Positions 1 through 12,838 of a stretch of 64,000 bases of DNA are shown here, piece by piece (positions within the stretch are counted from its first letter, which is position 1; each line of letters starts with the position of its first letter). The stretch covers positions 1,205,930-1,269,929 of the forward strand of contig SCFE01000098.1 in assembly GCA_004352715.1 (NCBI GenBank), given 5' to 3'. Source of the DNA: Hofstenia miamia. Taxonomy: Eukaryota; Xenacoelomorpha; Acoela. The translations under genes were made by a program, and so were the position numbers. The notes under the pieces were generated by a model, which made no database searches, had not been told where the DNA came from, and saw only the letters and a list, made by a program, of their open reading frames with translations.

Positions 1-1886
1 TGCATGGATAGAATTCCATGAAATAGATGCTTGATTTTATCACATATCGTTGTTGTCAAATATTTTTTAAAAACCACTGAATGTCTTTTAAGTACCGTAA
101 TTTTACAGTAACCTTTGATGATTGCGAATTTAATGGCAAACAGTAAAGTAGACAGAATCGATTGTTTACTGTGGTGTTAAATGCATACAATTCTCAAGTG
201 CCATTGAATATGTTTTATTATTGGTTTTTTATAGGTAATTCAAGTTCTTAAAAAATGAAAATAATTTTTTGCTTGTAACGGATATGTGTTCCAACTTCAA
301 TTTTTTAATTATTTCGATGTGTTTTTATTTTTAAGCAATGTATAATTACAGTTTGTGTTTTGGTTAAATTTAGAGAGGAAAAAAATATTATCATTTCGAA
401 GTATGCAAAGAACCCAAACCGTAAACTTAATTCACATTTTTTTGGAATTCTTTACACATAGGAGGAATTAACGTGGAATAGACGATTTCTTAATTGGTAT
501 TTCAGTATTGGTAAATTGTTCATCAATTTCTTCATTTAGACACCATTGGTTGGGGGTGCAAAATATATTTAAACGATTGAGACGTCTTCTGACACCCCGT
601 GACCTTAGCTGAGAGCAAGAACATGTGTTTTCTTTGTGATCGCTTGCGTGATTGAAGTGTTTTAGACACTTCTTAGTGACCACCTGGTTCGCCTTTCATA
701 ACATCTTGGATAGGCTTATTCTAATAGCCGGCAGCATTTCCTGCTACCGATTAGTTCTTTCCTTATATTTCTTAGTCAGTTATATATTGTATAGCCTCGC
801 TGTTGATATTGCAATCAACGTTGTTGTTTTGTATTTCAAATCATTTTGACATTGTAGCTGGAATTGATATAACAATCGTCCGTTTATAGACTTGAAAACA
901 ATAACACCTATAAAAATACTGCGCCTATTTCGAAAGTTACCTTGTTGAACTATTTATAGTAGCATAATGACGGTTTTGACTAGTTACCTGCCTCAAGGTG
1001 CTTTTCTGTAAGGGCAACTTCATTAAGTTTTTAGACTAATTTGGATCGTCATCCAGATAAAATAGTGAAACAAATTTCTTACCCTTTCAGTTTATGTAGG
1101 TAACATTAACTGATATGCCTCCAGAGAAAATATTTTTACGAATTTCATTTGTCATTTTTAAATAGTGGTTTATAATGATCTGACATTTACTGAACTTACT
1201 GAATTGAGATGATTTGCGGGTTCTACCCTTTTCGAATTCCTTTCAACTTCTTGACTTGTTTTGAAATTCTGTTATAGTACATAAAATGTATATACTGCTC
1301 TTAGGTTGTAATCTTGTTTCATGATGTTCACTTTAAATCCTTATATCTTGAAGTGTGGGATGTTTTAAATGAAATAGAGTACGAAAGTGGCTGTTTTATT
1401 AACATTTATTATATTTCAAAACCTCTGAGATAGATGGATTGTTGCTTGTGCTAAAACTCTTCTTCTATGTAGTTCCATAAGTCAGAAATCCATTGTTTCA
1501 TTCAAATTTTAGAAAGTCGGCATTAGGGAACTTTCACAAGGCGGATATTTCAATAAGAATGTCGTCTTGCTTTTTTTGATCGTGTTCCAAATATTTTGAA
1601 ATTTTTGTTAAAATTACGTTTTCTGCGTGTTGTATATACGTATCTGTAAATCAAATCTTCAATTTTTCACATGAAGTTATACCCTAACCAAGCAAAGGAG
1701 ATGACTGATTGACTAACTTTAGGAGGTCTACAACCACCTCATCTATATTTACAAATTAAGTTATATTAGTGGATATTTGATTCAATTCATCATTTGAAAA
1801 ACTTAAAAAAAGTTTTTTAAGAGCCTGAAAACAAATAAAGAATTTTTTAAATCAAATGCATGTACTCCGTTATATGCTACGCTTTT
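1..1886. other. No gene recognised
   Basis: AT-rich sequence with only short open frames that lack splice-site context or recognisable motifs. No TM1-encoding exon for the downstream receptor gene is visible here. Nothing else supported. Confidence 0.6.
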
Positions 1887-2886
1887 NNNNNNNNNNNNNN
1901 NNNNNNNNNNNNNNNNNNNNNNNNNNNNNNNNNNNNNNNNNNNNNNNNNNNNNNNNNNNNNNNNNNNNNNNNNNNNNNNNNNNNNNNNNNNNNNNNNNNN
2001 NNNNNNNNNNNNNNNNNNNNNNNNNNNNNNNNNNNNNNNNNNNNNNNNNNNNNNNNNNNNNNNNNNNNNNNNNNNNNNNNNNNNNNNNNNNNNNNNNNNN
2101 NNNNNNNNNNNNNNNNNNNNNNNNNNNNNNNNNNNNNNNNNNNNNNNNNNNNNNNNNNNNNNNNNNNNNNNNNNNNNNNNNNNNNNNNNNNNNNNNNNNN
2201 NNNNNNNNNNNNNNNNNNNNNNNNNNNNNNNNNNNNNNNNNNNNNNNNNNNNNNNNNNNNNNNNNNNNNNNNNNNNNNNNNNNNNNNNNNNNNNNNNNNN
2301 NNNNNNNNNNNNNNNNNNNNNNNNNNNNNNNNNNNNNNNNNNNNNNNNNNNNNNNNNNNNNNNNNNNNNNNNNNNNNNNNNNNNNNNNNNNNNNNNNNNN
2401 NNNNNNNNNNNNNNNNNNNNNNNNNNNNNNNNNNNNNNNNNNNNNNNNNNNNNNNNNNNNNNNNNNNNNNNNNNNNNNNNNNNNNNNNNNNNNNNNNNNN
2501 NNNNNNNNNNNNNNNNNNNNNNNNNNNNNNNNNNNNNNNNNNNNNNNNNNNNNNNNNNNNNNNNNNNNNNNNNNNNNNNNNNNNNNNNNNNNNNNNNNNN
2601 NNNNNNNNNNNNNNNNNNNNNNNNNNNNNNNNNNNNNNNNNNNNNNNNNNNNNNNNNNNNNNNNNNNNNNNNNNNNNNNNNNNNNNNNNNNNNNNNNNNN
2701 NNNNNNNNNNNNNNNNNNNNNNNNNNNNNNNNNNNNNNNNNNNNNNNNNNNNNNNNNNNNNNNNNNNNNNNNNNNNNNNNNNNNNNNNNNNNNNNNNNNN
2801 NNNNNNNNNNNNNNNNNNNNNNNNNNNNNNNNNNNNNNNNNNNNNNNNNNNNNNNNNNNNNNNNNNNNNNNNNNNNNNNNNNNNNN
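1887..2886. other. Assembly gap (1000 N)
   Basis: Exactly 1000 N, a conventional placeholder length, so the true size is unknown. It could hold the missing 5' exon(s) of the receptor gene that starts at 4838. Confidence 0.97.
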
Positions 2887-3698
2887 TACTATATAATAGA
2901 CCTTGAGTGTCTATTTGTCAAATTGTATATGAATAATGAAATGAAATTAAAAAATATTCCAATTTATTATATGCATTTGCATTTATTTATACAGTTAGCA
3001 TTAATATATAATGCAGAACGTCTGGCCACCCTAACTATACTAGACACGTCTGACATGCGATCATATTTCCGTATAAATATAAGCTTACTTAAAAATTTGG
3101 CTGTGGCTTTCACGAAAGCGAAGAATGGCCAACAAAAAATGCGAGTTTTGATGATAAAATCCCAAATTAAAAACATACTTGTATTCGACTAGAACAATTT
3201 CTACAAATCTGCAAACGCGGTTTATAAATAACAAAGGAAATGATTAAATGAAAAAACAAAATGAATGACGTTCTTTCTCTTACGAAATTGTCACTATTAA
3301 AGAAATTATAATAAATGTGAAATGACTGAGGTTTATAGATGATTAATCACACGGTCACTACACTGATCAAATGAATTGATAGATCTTTATGGGTTAATCA
3401 AGCGTACAATTTCAATAATAGCCTTTGTAGCATTTTATTTTCCTTTTAGCGCCTTAAATAATGTCCGACATCTGAATGAATAATCGTTATTTATAAGTAA
3501 CATGCAGGAAACAACAATCCATACAAATTTTCAGCAAATGTCGGAAATTACGCAATGACAACATTTCCTACGCAAAGTAGTTCACACTCCCCAAAAAACT
3601 ACTTTTTCATCAACATTTCACGCTAATGCACCACCTTTTGGTGTGGATTATATTTTAGCTAGATGATAACGATAATTCTTCCTCATCTAAATTCTTGG
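2887..3698. other. No gene recognised
   Basis: Open frames overlap on both strands at 2923-3192, but neither shows a motif, and both look like chance frames. Near 3020-3036 the sequence reads CTGGCCACCCT, which resembles a DNA-transposon end, but no partner end is visible. Confidence 0.5.
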
Positions 3699-4605
3699 AT
3701 TTTTGTTTCTTTAAAATATTTAGAGAGCCAAAATACCGATATTTGTTTTAAAAAATTCAAACCTCACGCTTAAGCAAATAAGTCAGAGAAAAAACATTTG
3801 ATCCTGAAAATAACACTAAAGATTTTCAAAATTAAGAAATCGAAGAAATAGATTCTCAATTTTTCGGATCATTTCAATCCTTAAAAGAGTGGAAATAATG
3901 GTATTGAAGATTGCAATCCAATGATGATTCATAAACCAAACTCAAGGTTGAAAAGTGGTTTTTGTCATGACCTGCACGAAATAAGAATTATTGAAGAATT
4001 AGTGTTATTGGTTTAATTTTTCTATGCGGAATCGTATCAACTAAAAATAAGAACCGAAACCATAATTGCAACCAATTTATGAAATTAATTAAAAATTGCA
4101 GGAAATAATGCAAAAAATGAATACTTTATAAGTTGCAATTNAGATTTTTGTTTCTTTAAAATATTTAGAGAGCCAAAATACCGATATTTGTTTTAAAAAA
4201 TTGGCAAAATTCCATTCAAACCTCACGCTTAAGCAAATAAGTCAGAGAAAAAACATTTGATCCTGAAAATAACACTACTACACTAAAGATTTTCAAAATT
4301 AAGAAATCGAAGAAATAGATTCTCAATTTTTCGGATCATTTCAATCCTTAAAAGAGTGGAAATAATGGTATTGAAGATTGCAATCCAATGATGATTCATA
4401 AACCAAACTCAAGGTTGAAAAGTGGTTTTTGTCATGACCTGCACGAAATAAGAATTATTGAAGAATTAGTGTTATTGGTTTAATTTTTCTATGCGGAATC
4501 GTATCAACTAAAAATAAGAACCGAAACCATAATTGCAACCAATTTATGAAATTAATTAAAAATTGCAGGAAATAATGCAAAAAATGAATACTTTATAAGT
4601 TGCAA
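3699..4605. repeat. Direct duplication across a single-n contig seam
   Basis: Bases 3699-4140 and 4143-4605 are near-identical and are separated only by one n at 4141. The second copy differs by two insertions (about 14 bp and 8 bp). This is what is left when two overlapping contigs or haplotypes are joined without merging. A real tandem duplication is possible but less likely, because the ambiguous base sits exactly on the junction. Confidence 0.85.
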
Positions 4606-4837
4606 TTTTTTCAGAAATCCAAAGCAGAATTACCTGATATTAAATAATACATTTGGTATCATTGGCTCACTTGAAAAATAACACTAGCTTTAAATGAACA
4701 GGAAACACGTGCTGTAAAGAAGCATCAGGGTTTCTTAAATTGTTCTAAAATTGAAAATTGTAGGGACATGATCGAATGCAGCGTTCATTTAATCCAATTT
4801 TAAATGTATTTGTTGAATACCTTAAAACTAAATTTAG

Positions 4838-5119
4838 GCGTTGTTTCAATTCCTTTATTTGGGGTATACGTGGTAATGAACTACTGGCCGCTCGGTGAGA
4901 TACTGTGTAAAATGTGGCTTATGCTGGACTACTCGCTTTGCTTCACTTCACTCCTAATGATTCTGATCATATGCATTGACAGATACTGGAGTGTCTCCAA
5001 TGTCGTCAACTACAAAAGACACTTCAATCACAAGATTGCAATGATCATGATCCTTCCCACCTGGACATTCCCTCCGGCACTATTCTTCATACTTGTATGG
5101 CTATGGGAGTACATTGCTG
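4838..5119 (+). CDS. GPCR exon: end of TM2, TM3, TM4
   Basis: The acceptor AAATTTAG precedes 4838 and the donor GTAAGA starts at 5120. The exon enters and leaves in phase 1. It encodes the end of TM2, a WPLG first-loop motif, the disulphide Cys, TM3 with Asp, DRY, and TM4. An ATG at 4804 lies in the intron and is not the start. Confidence 0.92.
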
Positions 5120-8100
5120 GTAAGACATATTAACCATCTCTATTAATAACCTAAAGCATTGTGCTTAAAAATGGCAAACCGTGTGTTATCGTGTATTGAA
5201 GCTTTCGTGTGTTCGGTATTCGCGTAATACGAAATATTGAATTGTATAGGTATTTCATATTTTTGTGTAGGTATTTATTGTATTTGTGTGTTTTGCTTAA
5301 TTTACATCACGAAAAAGTACATATTTATGTTCAATTTTAAGAATTGGAATCTGCTATTATAAGATAAATTACAAACAATAGTAATTTGTAGGAGAAATCT
5401 AGCGCTGTGCATAAGTTAATTTTTCCAATTTTTCGGATTAAGTCGATTCTGTTTGTTACTTTATTGGAGACCAGATACTGAAAAGAGGGATTGAACGGGG
5501 GCCAGGCTAGCAGACATTGAAAGAATTAAATTTTTAGAAGTATTTCATTTTATGCCAAATACTCGTGTACTTTATCGTCTAACGTCAACAACGCAGTAAT
5601 GGAAAATATGATGAAGATCTCAATAAATTTAAATTTAATCGAAAATAAGAATCAGAGTTTTAGAGAGATTAACTTAGTTTATTGAATACCTACGTCGGTT
5701 AAAGAACAAAGTTTCGCTTTTAATATTTCATGAGTAATTATCGTAATCAAAATCTACATTTTACAATTGTCATACAAAAAATGACTCAAAATATATACTT
5801 TTTTAGGCATTGTTAAAAATGATTACTGTCCGTAACTCAAATTTGATTGCCAAACATAACTGTATTGAGCACAATCGCAATTTAAATTAAAAAGGTTCAT
5901 AACAATGCAAACAATTCAGCAGCAAATGTCAAATATAGAAAATTCACAAAATGTAGGCGGAGCTCCAATCATTAAAAACCATTAGACATTTTTTGCAAAT
6001 TAAAATTTTTATAATATTGAATTATGGACATAAAAATTGGGAATATATTCAAATGAAAGTAGTGTATATCAGAGATGTAAACGGGACACAGGTCAATTGT
6101 GTCATTTTTCTAACTGAGTAAATCGAGCCAGCTAGGTCAAAAATGGGTATCCGGATCACAAACAGAATGAATTGTCCCCAAAAAGGAAAAGGCACATTTT
6201 GGTAAGGGGACATTATAAAATCATAAAGCAACTATGAACAGCCAATAGATGTTAGGAAGTGTATTGGAATTAAAGTGATAATGTGATATAATCAATGCAA
6301 TAAACAACCTCCAAAAAAAATATTGTTCTATTTTTACGATAAATGCATTCTCCGACTTTCCTACCTCTGATGTAAGTAAATTACATTTACACAATAGGGT
6401 GACTTTTTTACACAAAGTTTTGAAATGAAATATCTAACTGATTGTTTAGATGCCCCACCAATGGCGGAAAACACATGTATAGTGCCCTACGACAATGAAC
6501 CGTTGGCAAACGTAATTATAGCAACTGGTTCATTCTGGATACCTCTGGGAGTGATATTGGTACTATACGGAAATGTATACAAAGTGGCAAGAAGAATTGA
6601 AAAACGAAGAAACGCTTTGGCTGCATTAACTCAAATTTCATCAAACAATATGCTACTTATCAACCGAGGAGGTAAAAAATGAAGTAATTTTCATATCCAC
6701 TGGAATGTACATTAATGATTGTTTCAATGGTCATTCGAAAGTTGAGATTCTATTAATACAGCAAATTGAAGTTTAAATTGAGAAGATGACGTCCTTAAAA
6801 TGACAATGCGTCTCATTTAATTTTATGTATATTACAGTAAGTAAACTAAATAGCGGAAATGGTAAACATTAAAATTAAGAAAGTCTATAATATGTCCGAC
6901 TAAACCGCCCATTTGATTGAGGCAATTCCTAATGACCTGAATTCTTTTGTGATAAAACTCAGTGGGCGTGGTTTATGTGACAAACAATGTTGTAGTTACA
7001 AAACAAAACTTTGAGCGAAGGTTTAATACTTCACCATAACTATTTTCGCGCGGTAAACAAAAGCACACAACATTTTAGTGAAAAAAGCTTAAACTTTTTT
7101 TATAGAAGGTTATTTAGGCACAACCGATACTAAACAAGATGGAGATGATTTAGGATTCGAAACTGATGTCTCAACGGCGCTCAGCAGAAATATTTCAAAA
7201 GTCTCAGAAAGGTATGCCCATTAATCCATCTTGAGTAAGGCTTCTCTTATTAATATAGTATTTAAAAAAAATTTTCAAATCAATATTTGCACAGGGCGAC
7301 TGAGAAAAGACGGACAAAGAAAAAAATTACACGCTATCTAAATCATTCACATCAATCTATTTTTCAACTTGAATTCTGTGTAAATCAAGCATAGAAATAT
7401 TTGTGAATAAGTTCTACCTGCTGTGAAATACGCATTTTCACAACAACTATAACCTCAGTAGAAAAGACTCCGCTTATTTTTTCACACAAGGGCTGTAATT
7501 TGTGCCCAATAGTGACTTGGATAGCGGTCAACACTCTGAAGAAAAAATCAATAATTTCCAATTACTTCTCAATAATTCCCAATTAATTTCTTATTGCTCT
7601 TGTTGTATATAAAGTTTACAAAATGCACATTTGAATAACAACCATTTTTTGTATGGGTGTAGAAATTTACCAATAATATTTCGTTGACGTTCTTTTTTTA
7701 GAAACGAATGTATTGCTTAGTTTACAGTGCATTAGACGTGCTGTCAATATTTTGGGGAATTAACGCCACTGTTAAAAAAAAGCAATTACAAATACACAAG
7801 TGCAAAAAATTGGTTTTGGCATTTTCTTTTGAAGAAACAATTATTTCAAAGAGTCAATGAAGCGGAATGCAAATTATAGGACAAACAAAAATTTATTGAT
7901 TCTGAAAGATGCTTTAAAGAAGCAAAAGAGTTGCTGTCAAAGAGTTCATTTGTACTTTAAACAAAGTAGTTTGTCAAAGAACGTCATAAACAAACATTAA
8001 AGTTCCTACATATTTATAATTCATCCTTTCGTTTGAACAACTTCAATCGAAAGTTCTAAATAAGTTTATTGTACAATAAAAAACTCACTCCCACTAAAAA

Positions 8101-9735
8101 CTTTCCACAGATTAATTTTTAATCTCCGGGCGGAAACAAATCAGATTATCACTAGAAGTGAATTTCAAAATGGCACACCAATAGAATCTAAGCCCATCTA
8201 TATCTTTGATATTCACAGACTAAAACTCATTTTAATATTTTATAGGCAAAGTTTTAATATGAATAATCGAGATTATGATGCAGAACTCGATTTATCTGCA
8301 AAGTTTACAAATACGAGAATAGACAATTTAATCTAAATTTTTCTCAACACAACTGCAATTGGCTGCGTAATTGAAATTATTTTTTAGAAATGCTTCAAAA
8401 TTTTATGTATACATTATTGAAGTTATCAAGACTTTGCTAACGAATGCACATGTATTACAACATTTATACATTTTTCAATATCTAAGAGACGTAATTTTTA
8501 CATGTTCTGCAGGAGACTTGGTTCATAAACTTATTACGCAAGGTTTGCAAAAAGTATAACTTTTATCTTAATAGAGATCATCTCTCTCAATTATAAGTAG
8601 AAACAACACTTTAATTAATTAATTGAATGTATCGTTGACTGTTATTTAAAATAACATGGATAGAATGACAGAGATCTATTGGACATTGAATTCAACTTCT
8701 GTTTTTGATTGTGGTCATGTAGTGATCATTTTAAATTTTCACTGCAATAACGTGGCTTGCATGTGTATTGATGTACATTGATATAAAGCAAGTGGGCGTA
8801 TTTGACATGCAATTGGAAGAAGTTGAGTGTGTGTATTGATTAGGGCTCGTGAAAGCCAATAAAGTCAAAATGTTTCTTGGTAAAATTTCAAATTGGAAAA
8901 TGCGGGTTAATGTGTCAGAGACTTAAATTTTACCAATATTTATACAAGAGGAAAGTATTTTAATGGATTAATATTTAGCTTTTATGTCAAAATAACATTA
9001 CAATTTGTCATTTTCATTAATAATTTGCTCTCTTGTCATCTCTTTTCACAGAATAAAATTGACATGAACTACAATCATCTTCATAATTTTTTTTTGAACG
9101 GTGAATTCCATATTGCTTGTTTTTTCAATTACTCAGCAAAGTAAAAAAATTTCAATTCATTCATAGTTTGTTATATCCTATTCAGCTGGAAATCTTAAAC
9201 ATTACTATAGCGTATAGCCATGTAAATGGCACATGCCCTCTTAAAAGTTATACATATTTGTATAGGTAGTCATTTGTTTTAACTAAGTGGAAATAAGTTT
9301 TACAATTTTATTTTGATTTATTTAGTTCTGAGATCAAAAAAATATTCGACTTTGTTTCGATGAAGTAGGTAAAAAATGGCAAAGCCATTTGATTTTTAAA
9401 ATAGTAGGTGATGTGAACAAATCAAATAGTTAATAGATGATAAAAGTTAGTAAATGATGTTTAGATCTGGAAAATCAGAAGCCAATCGGCGGATGAAAGC
9501 AATGAAGATGCTATCAGTTATCCTGGGTTGTTACATCATCTGTTGGGCTCCGTTCAGCATCCTCGTGATTGTAAGATCGTACTGGCCGAAAGCTGTCCCT
9601 GACCTAGCATGGAACATAGCTTACTGTATGTGTTATGTCAACTCAACTGTAAATCCCTTTTGCTATGCATATGCAAACTCAAGATTTAAAAGCGTGGGAT
9701 TGCAAATTCTGTGCTCAAGATCTCGGCGTAAATGA
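4838..9735 (+). CDS. Muscarinic-acetylcholine-receptor-like class A GPCR (partial, TM2-TM7)
   Basis: Four exons join in perfect phase: 4838-5119, 6450-6671, 7106-7211 and 9465-9735, giving about 293 codons to a TGA. The protein is a plasma-membrane class A receptor coupling an extracellular amine-type ligand to G proteins. Visible landmarks are the TM3 segment WLMLDYSLC with the amine-binding Asp, the IDRYWSV (DRY) motif, a short second extracellular loop with Cys, TM5 followed by a basic stretch, CWAPF in TM6, and YVNSTVNPFCYA (NPxxY variant) in TM7. The TM3 and TM7 patterns are closest to muscarinic receptors, with TM3 also resembling histamine H3-type receptors. The TM6 Tyr-Asn pair that contacts acetylcholine in muscarinic receptors is Phe-Ser here, so the ligand is uncertain. 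The third intracellular loop is short, about 60 residues. TM1 and most of TM2 are missing: the first exon begins in phase 1 behind an acceptor, so an upstream exon must exist, in the 1887-2886 gap or outside the window. Confidence 0.92.
6450..6671 (+). CDS. GPCR exon: extracellular loop 2, TM5, start of intracellular loop 3
   Basis: The acceptor GTTTAG precedes 6450 and the donor GTAAAA starts at 6672, phase 1 to phase 1. It encodes ENTCIVPY (loop-2 Cys), the TM5 segment ending LYGNVYKVARR, and a basic cytoplasmic stretch. Confidence 0.92.
7106..7211 (+). CDS. GPCR exon: intracellular loop 3
   Basis: The acceptor TTTTTTTATAG precedes 7106 and the donor GTATGC starts at 7212, phase 1 in and phase 2 out. 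It encodes about 35 acidic and Ser-rich residues of the third cytoplasmic loop. The exon is too short to stand alone, but it restores the frame on both sides. Confidence 0.85.
9465..9735 (+). CDS. GPCR terminal exon: TM6, TM7, C-terminus
   Basis: The acceptor GATGTTTAG precedes 9465 and enters in phase 2, completing the Arg codon split from 7210-7211. It encodes basic residues before TM6, CWAPF, NSTVNPFCYA and a short basic tail, then TGA at 9733-9735. An AATAAA lies at about 10017. Confidence 0.92.
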
Positions 9736-11491
9736 ACTAGAACTTGAAAAAGACTTAGTGTGTGGTTTATTTATGTCAAATTATAATACCTGATTTATAT
9801 AGTAAAAATAGAGCGTTTCCGTGCTCCCTTTTAAATCATTTTTACTTGGTTGAATTTAACGGAATATTTTCGTCAACTATACTGTAAAACATAGATTTTA
9901 ATTCAACACTTAATTGAATTATATGGAATGAAAAGTGTGCAGAAATTACTGGTTGATGGATACATGAACAGAATGGCATTCAACATGGGCTTCATACAAT
10001 TCTGATATTGATTTGGAATAAATATAATATATCTGATTCTGTATTTCGCCAGCTTCATACAAAACTGAACTAAAGCAACTTTTTCTGAAAAAAACTGATT
10101 CAAATCAACATTAACATTTTCCAAAATACGTGAGGGGACATGGGATATGTCTAATAATAATGAAATTATGTCCAAAACCGCTGCATTTTACAGTAATGAA
10201 ACCAATAATCAACCGATTTAAACATTATCAACTAAAAATGGCAAGTCGTAAAATCAAAGTGACATTTATATGGTTCGTGTGTACAATTATAAATGCGATT
10301 GGCATTCTTGATTTTCCTATCACATATGAAGCTTTGAATCGAACAGGACACGTGCAGCAAGTCAAGACGTAATTCGAAGCACCGATAAAGTTTTTCTAGA
10401 ACTAAGCTTATAAAAGTTTGCAATTTTAAAAAGTACGTTTACTTCAATAATGCGTTAATTGATGTAGAATTGACTTGGAATTTGTGCATAATTTACAAAC
10501 GGCAGATGCTTGAATATTAAACACAAGCAGTATTTAAAAAACACATATTACCATATTTAAATACTTCGATAAAAATAGGTAAAAAAATTAGCTGGTTAAT
10601 AGATTGGTGAAATTGCTTAATCCAAATAAATGTTAAAACGTTTAAACGGAAATTAAATATTGGATTAGAAATGAAGGAAATACTTGTCAGTAAGTATTTG
10701 ACGAAAAACATTCACGTTCAGAGTTTTTGACTACATATAACAAACGATTTAGAATTCTGTGATAAATCTCTTAAACCTGGGGTGTGCAAAACATTTATTG
10801 TGGCCCTTGGCAACATCCTTAATATTACCTTTGATATCATTATCTTTTTTTAGAAGTAATACCAATAAACCTAATCAAGAGTCACTCTTATTTCCATTTT
10901 TAAGTTTAAATGCAGTTTTGTTTATGTGTATATATGCATACATGTGTGTGTCTATAGTATGAGTGAACAACAAAATGGGTGAAAATAGGCTGCCCTCTTA
11001 CAAAAAGTTAACGCTGGCCATGCCTGATGAAACATTCTTTTTTTCCTCTCTTGACCAATTTGATAATGCAACATCAAACTACAGTTGATGACCCCTTTTA
11101 AGCTCTCCCAAATTACTTCAGTGACATAACATTTTAATTTGTTAAAATAAATATATGTATAGGCTCAATGGAGTAAATGCAGGTATTTATTTGAAAGAAA
11201 ACTTGATATTATTAGATAATTTTTTTAAAAAAACTGGAAAAAATGTAATTATTAGGTAGGAGCACCCCTAATTGTGAAAATTAGTAGCTGGGAATATTTA
11301 CAAGAAGTATTATCTTATAGTAGAAACAATCACTCTTATCAAATTTCATCTCGATTTCCGGGAATACATTGATTGCATTGAGAAGTCTAATTAATTTTGT
11401 GGAATTAATAAATAGTTGAACAACTCATGACCAATTGAATTCTTCCGTCTACTTACTCCATCCACACACTAAGTGTAAACGGCTTAAATAG

Positions 11492-11522
<31 letters not shown>

Positions 11523-12531
11523 GGTATTTTTACTCTTATTACAATATTGGGAAATGAAAATTTAAAGCATAGGTTCATGATAGTAAATTGTGTAAAGTTC
11601 TAAATAATTCTGTATTATCAAATTTTGACGTGTGATGGCGCTGTATTGTTCTTCTGAAATTTCAACGTGTAATATTAATTGCGCTATTATTGATAATTTT
11701 ATATGAAAACGTTCACGATATTATGTTTATATAATATATAGAGTTAACTGCCCTAATTTGAGAGGGTTTGGTTCATTTTTCTTTGTTGAGATAAACGTTT
11801 ATGAAACAGGATTGATTTTATTTAATGAAATGTGTAACAAGGCTCTTTGCTTCCTTGTCATGTCGGTTTGGCTGTGGACATTTTTTGGTGTTCGCTATGC
11901 CAAAATTGAGCATCATTGGTCCTAATTTGGGCACTCTATAAGAAATCAAATATAAGCCAAATTTAAGTAATTGTATCATAGTTGTGTTTTAAAAAATGAA
12001 TATGACAAATATACATAGCATTTCTTCTTGATAAAGTGAGATGCTATGATCTGCTCTTTGGAAGTTCATGATTCCACTGGTTTTGGAAGATTCTCATAAA
12101 TTTGTTGTTTCTCCTCCCAGTTCATTCAAATATTTTTTTATCGCATTGGGGGTCTATATTTCACTTAGTGAGGGCTTTGTTTCTAACTACTAATCTTTTT
12201 CCCAACTATCAGTCTGTTTGTGGTCTGGCGCGTGGAATATTATAAGTCTTCTTTGAGAAGTCACTATCAGAGTATGAATGATACTTTTTGTGTAATTTAT
12301 CCCCTTTTATCGGTACTCATTTTCTACTTCTCCAAAGACAGTAAAACTACTGAACTGATTAATGTTGTTGTAAATCGTACGACTAAAGTAGTATATATTC
12401 CTCCTGCAATATGAAAATGTTTATTCCTCCAACAGTCGCAGTTACACCTGAAATAGTTCAACTGTGAACAAATTGGTCAGTTCAACTTAAACTTTGTTAT
12501 AATAAGAGTACACATTGATTTCTTTTACCCA
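9736..12531. other. Intergenic, no gene recognised; (TA)n at 11496-11522
   Basis: There are only short, motif-free frames on both strands. A (TA)n microsatellite lies at about 11496-11522. No RNA gene or transposon ends were recognised. Confidence 0.6.
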
Positions 12532-12838
12532 TGTTGTTGCAACCATACACACTGTAAAAAAAACTGTTAGCTACATAAAATATTTTTGGCAGTTCCTGAA
12601 ATAATTGCCGTCGGTGCTTAATTTATTTATTTAACGCCTTTAATTGGAAGTAAAGTGCCTCTTAAGTTTCAGAATAAGCTACATGAGAAAAAGCACTTCT
12701 GTTTCTAAGGCAAATTGATCTCCAACATCAAGGAAACTATATACACTATACCTTTACTGCAAAAAACAAGCGGTTTTGTTTAACCCTGCACACTTCCACT
12801 TCTGAGTTAGGCACATTATTATTAACTATATATATATA

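Noticed and set aside
468-849. Overlapping opposite-strand open frames of 65-71 codons
   Set aside because: No motif, no splice context, low complexity; typical chance frames in AT-rich DNA.
1856-2906. Long open frames across N runs (also at 14131, 54469)
   Set aside because: Made entirely of N; not evidence of coding.
2923-3192. 89-codon plus-strand frame beside the gap
   Set aside because: Overlaps a minus frame of similar length and has no recognisable domain; the transposon-like GGTGGCCAGACG word has no partner end.
10130-10372. 80-codon plus-strand frame downstream of the GPCR
   Set aside because: No family resemblance, overlaps minus frames, and lies after a clear GPCR stop.
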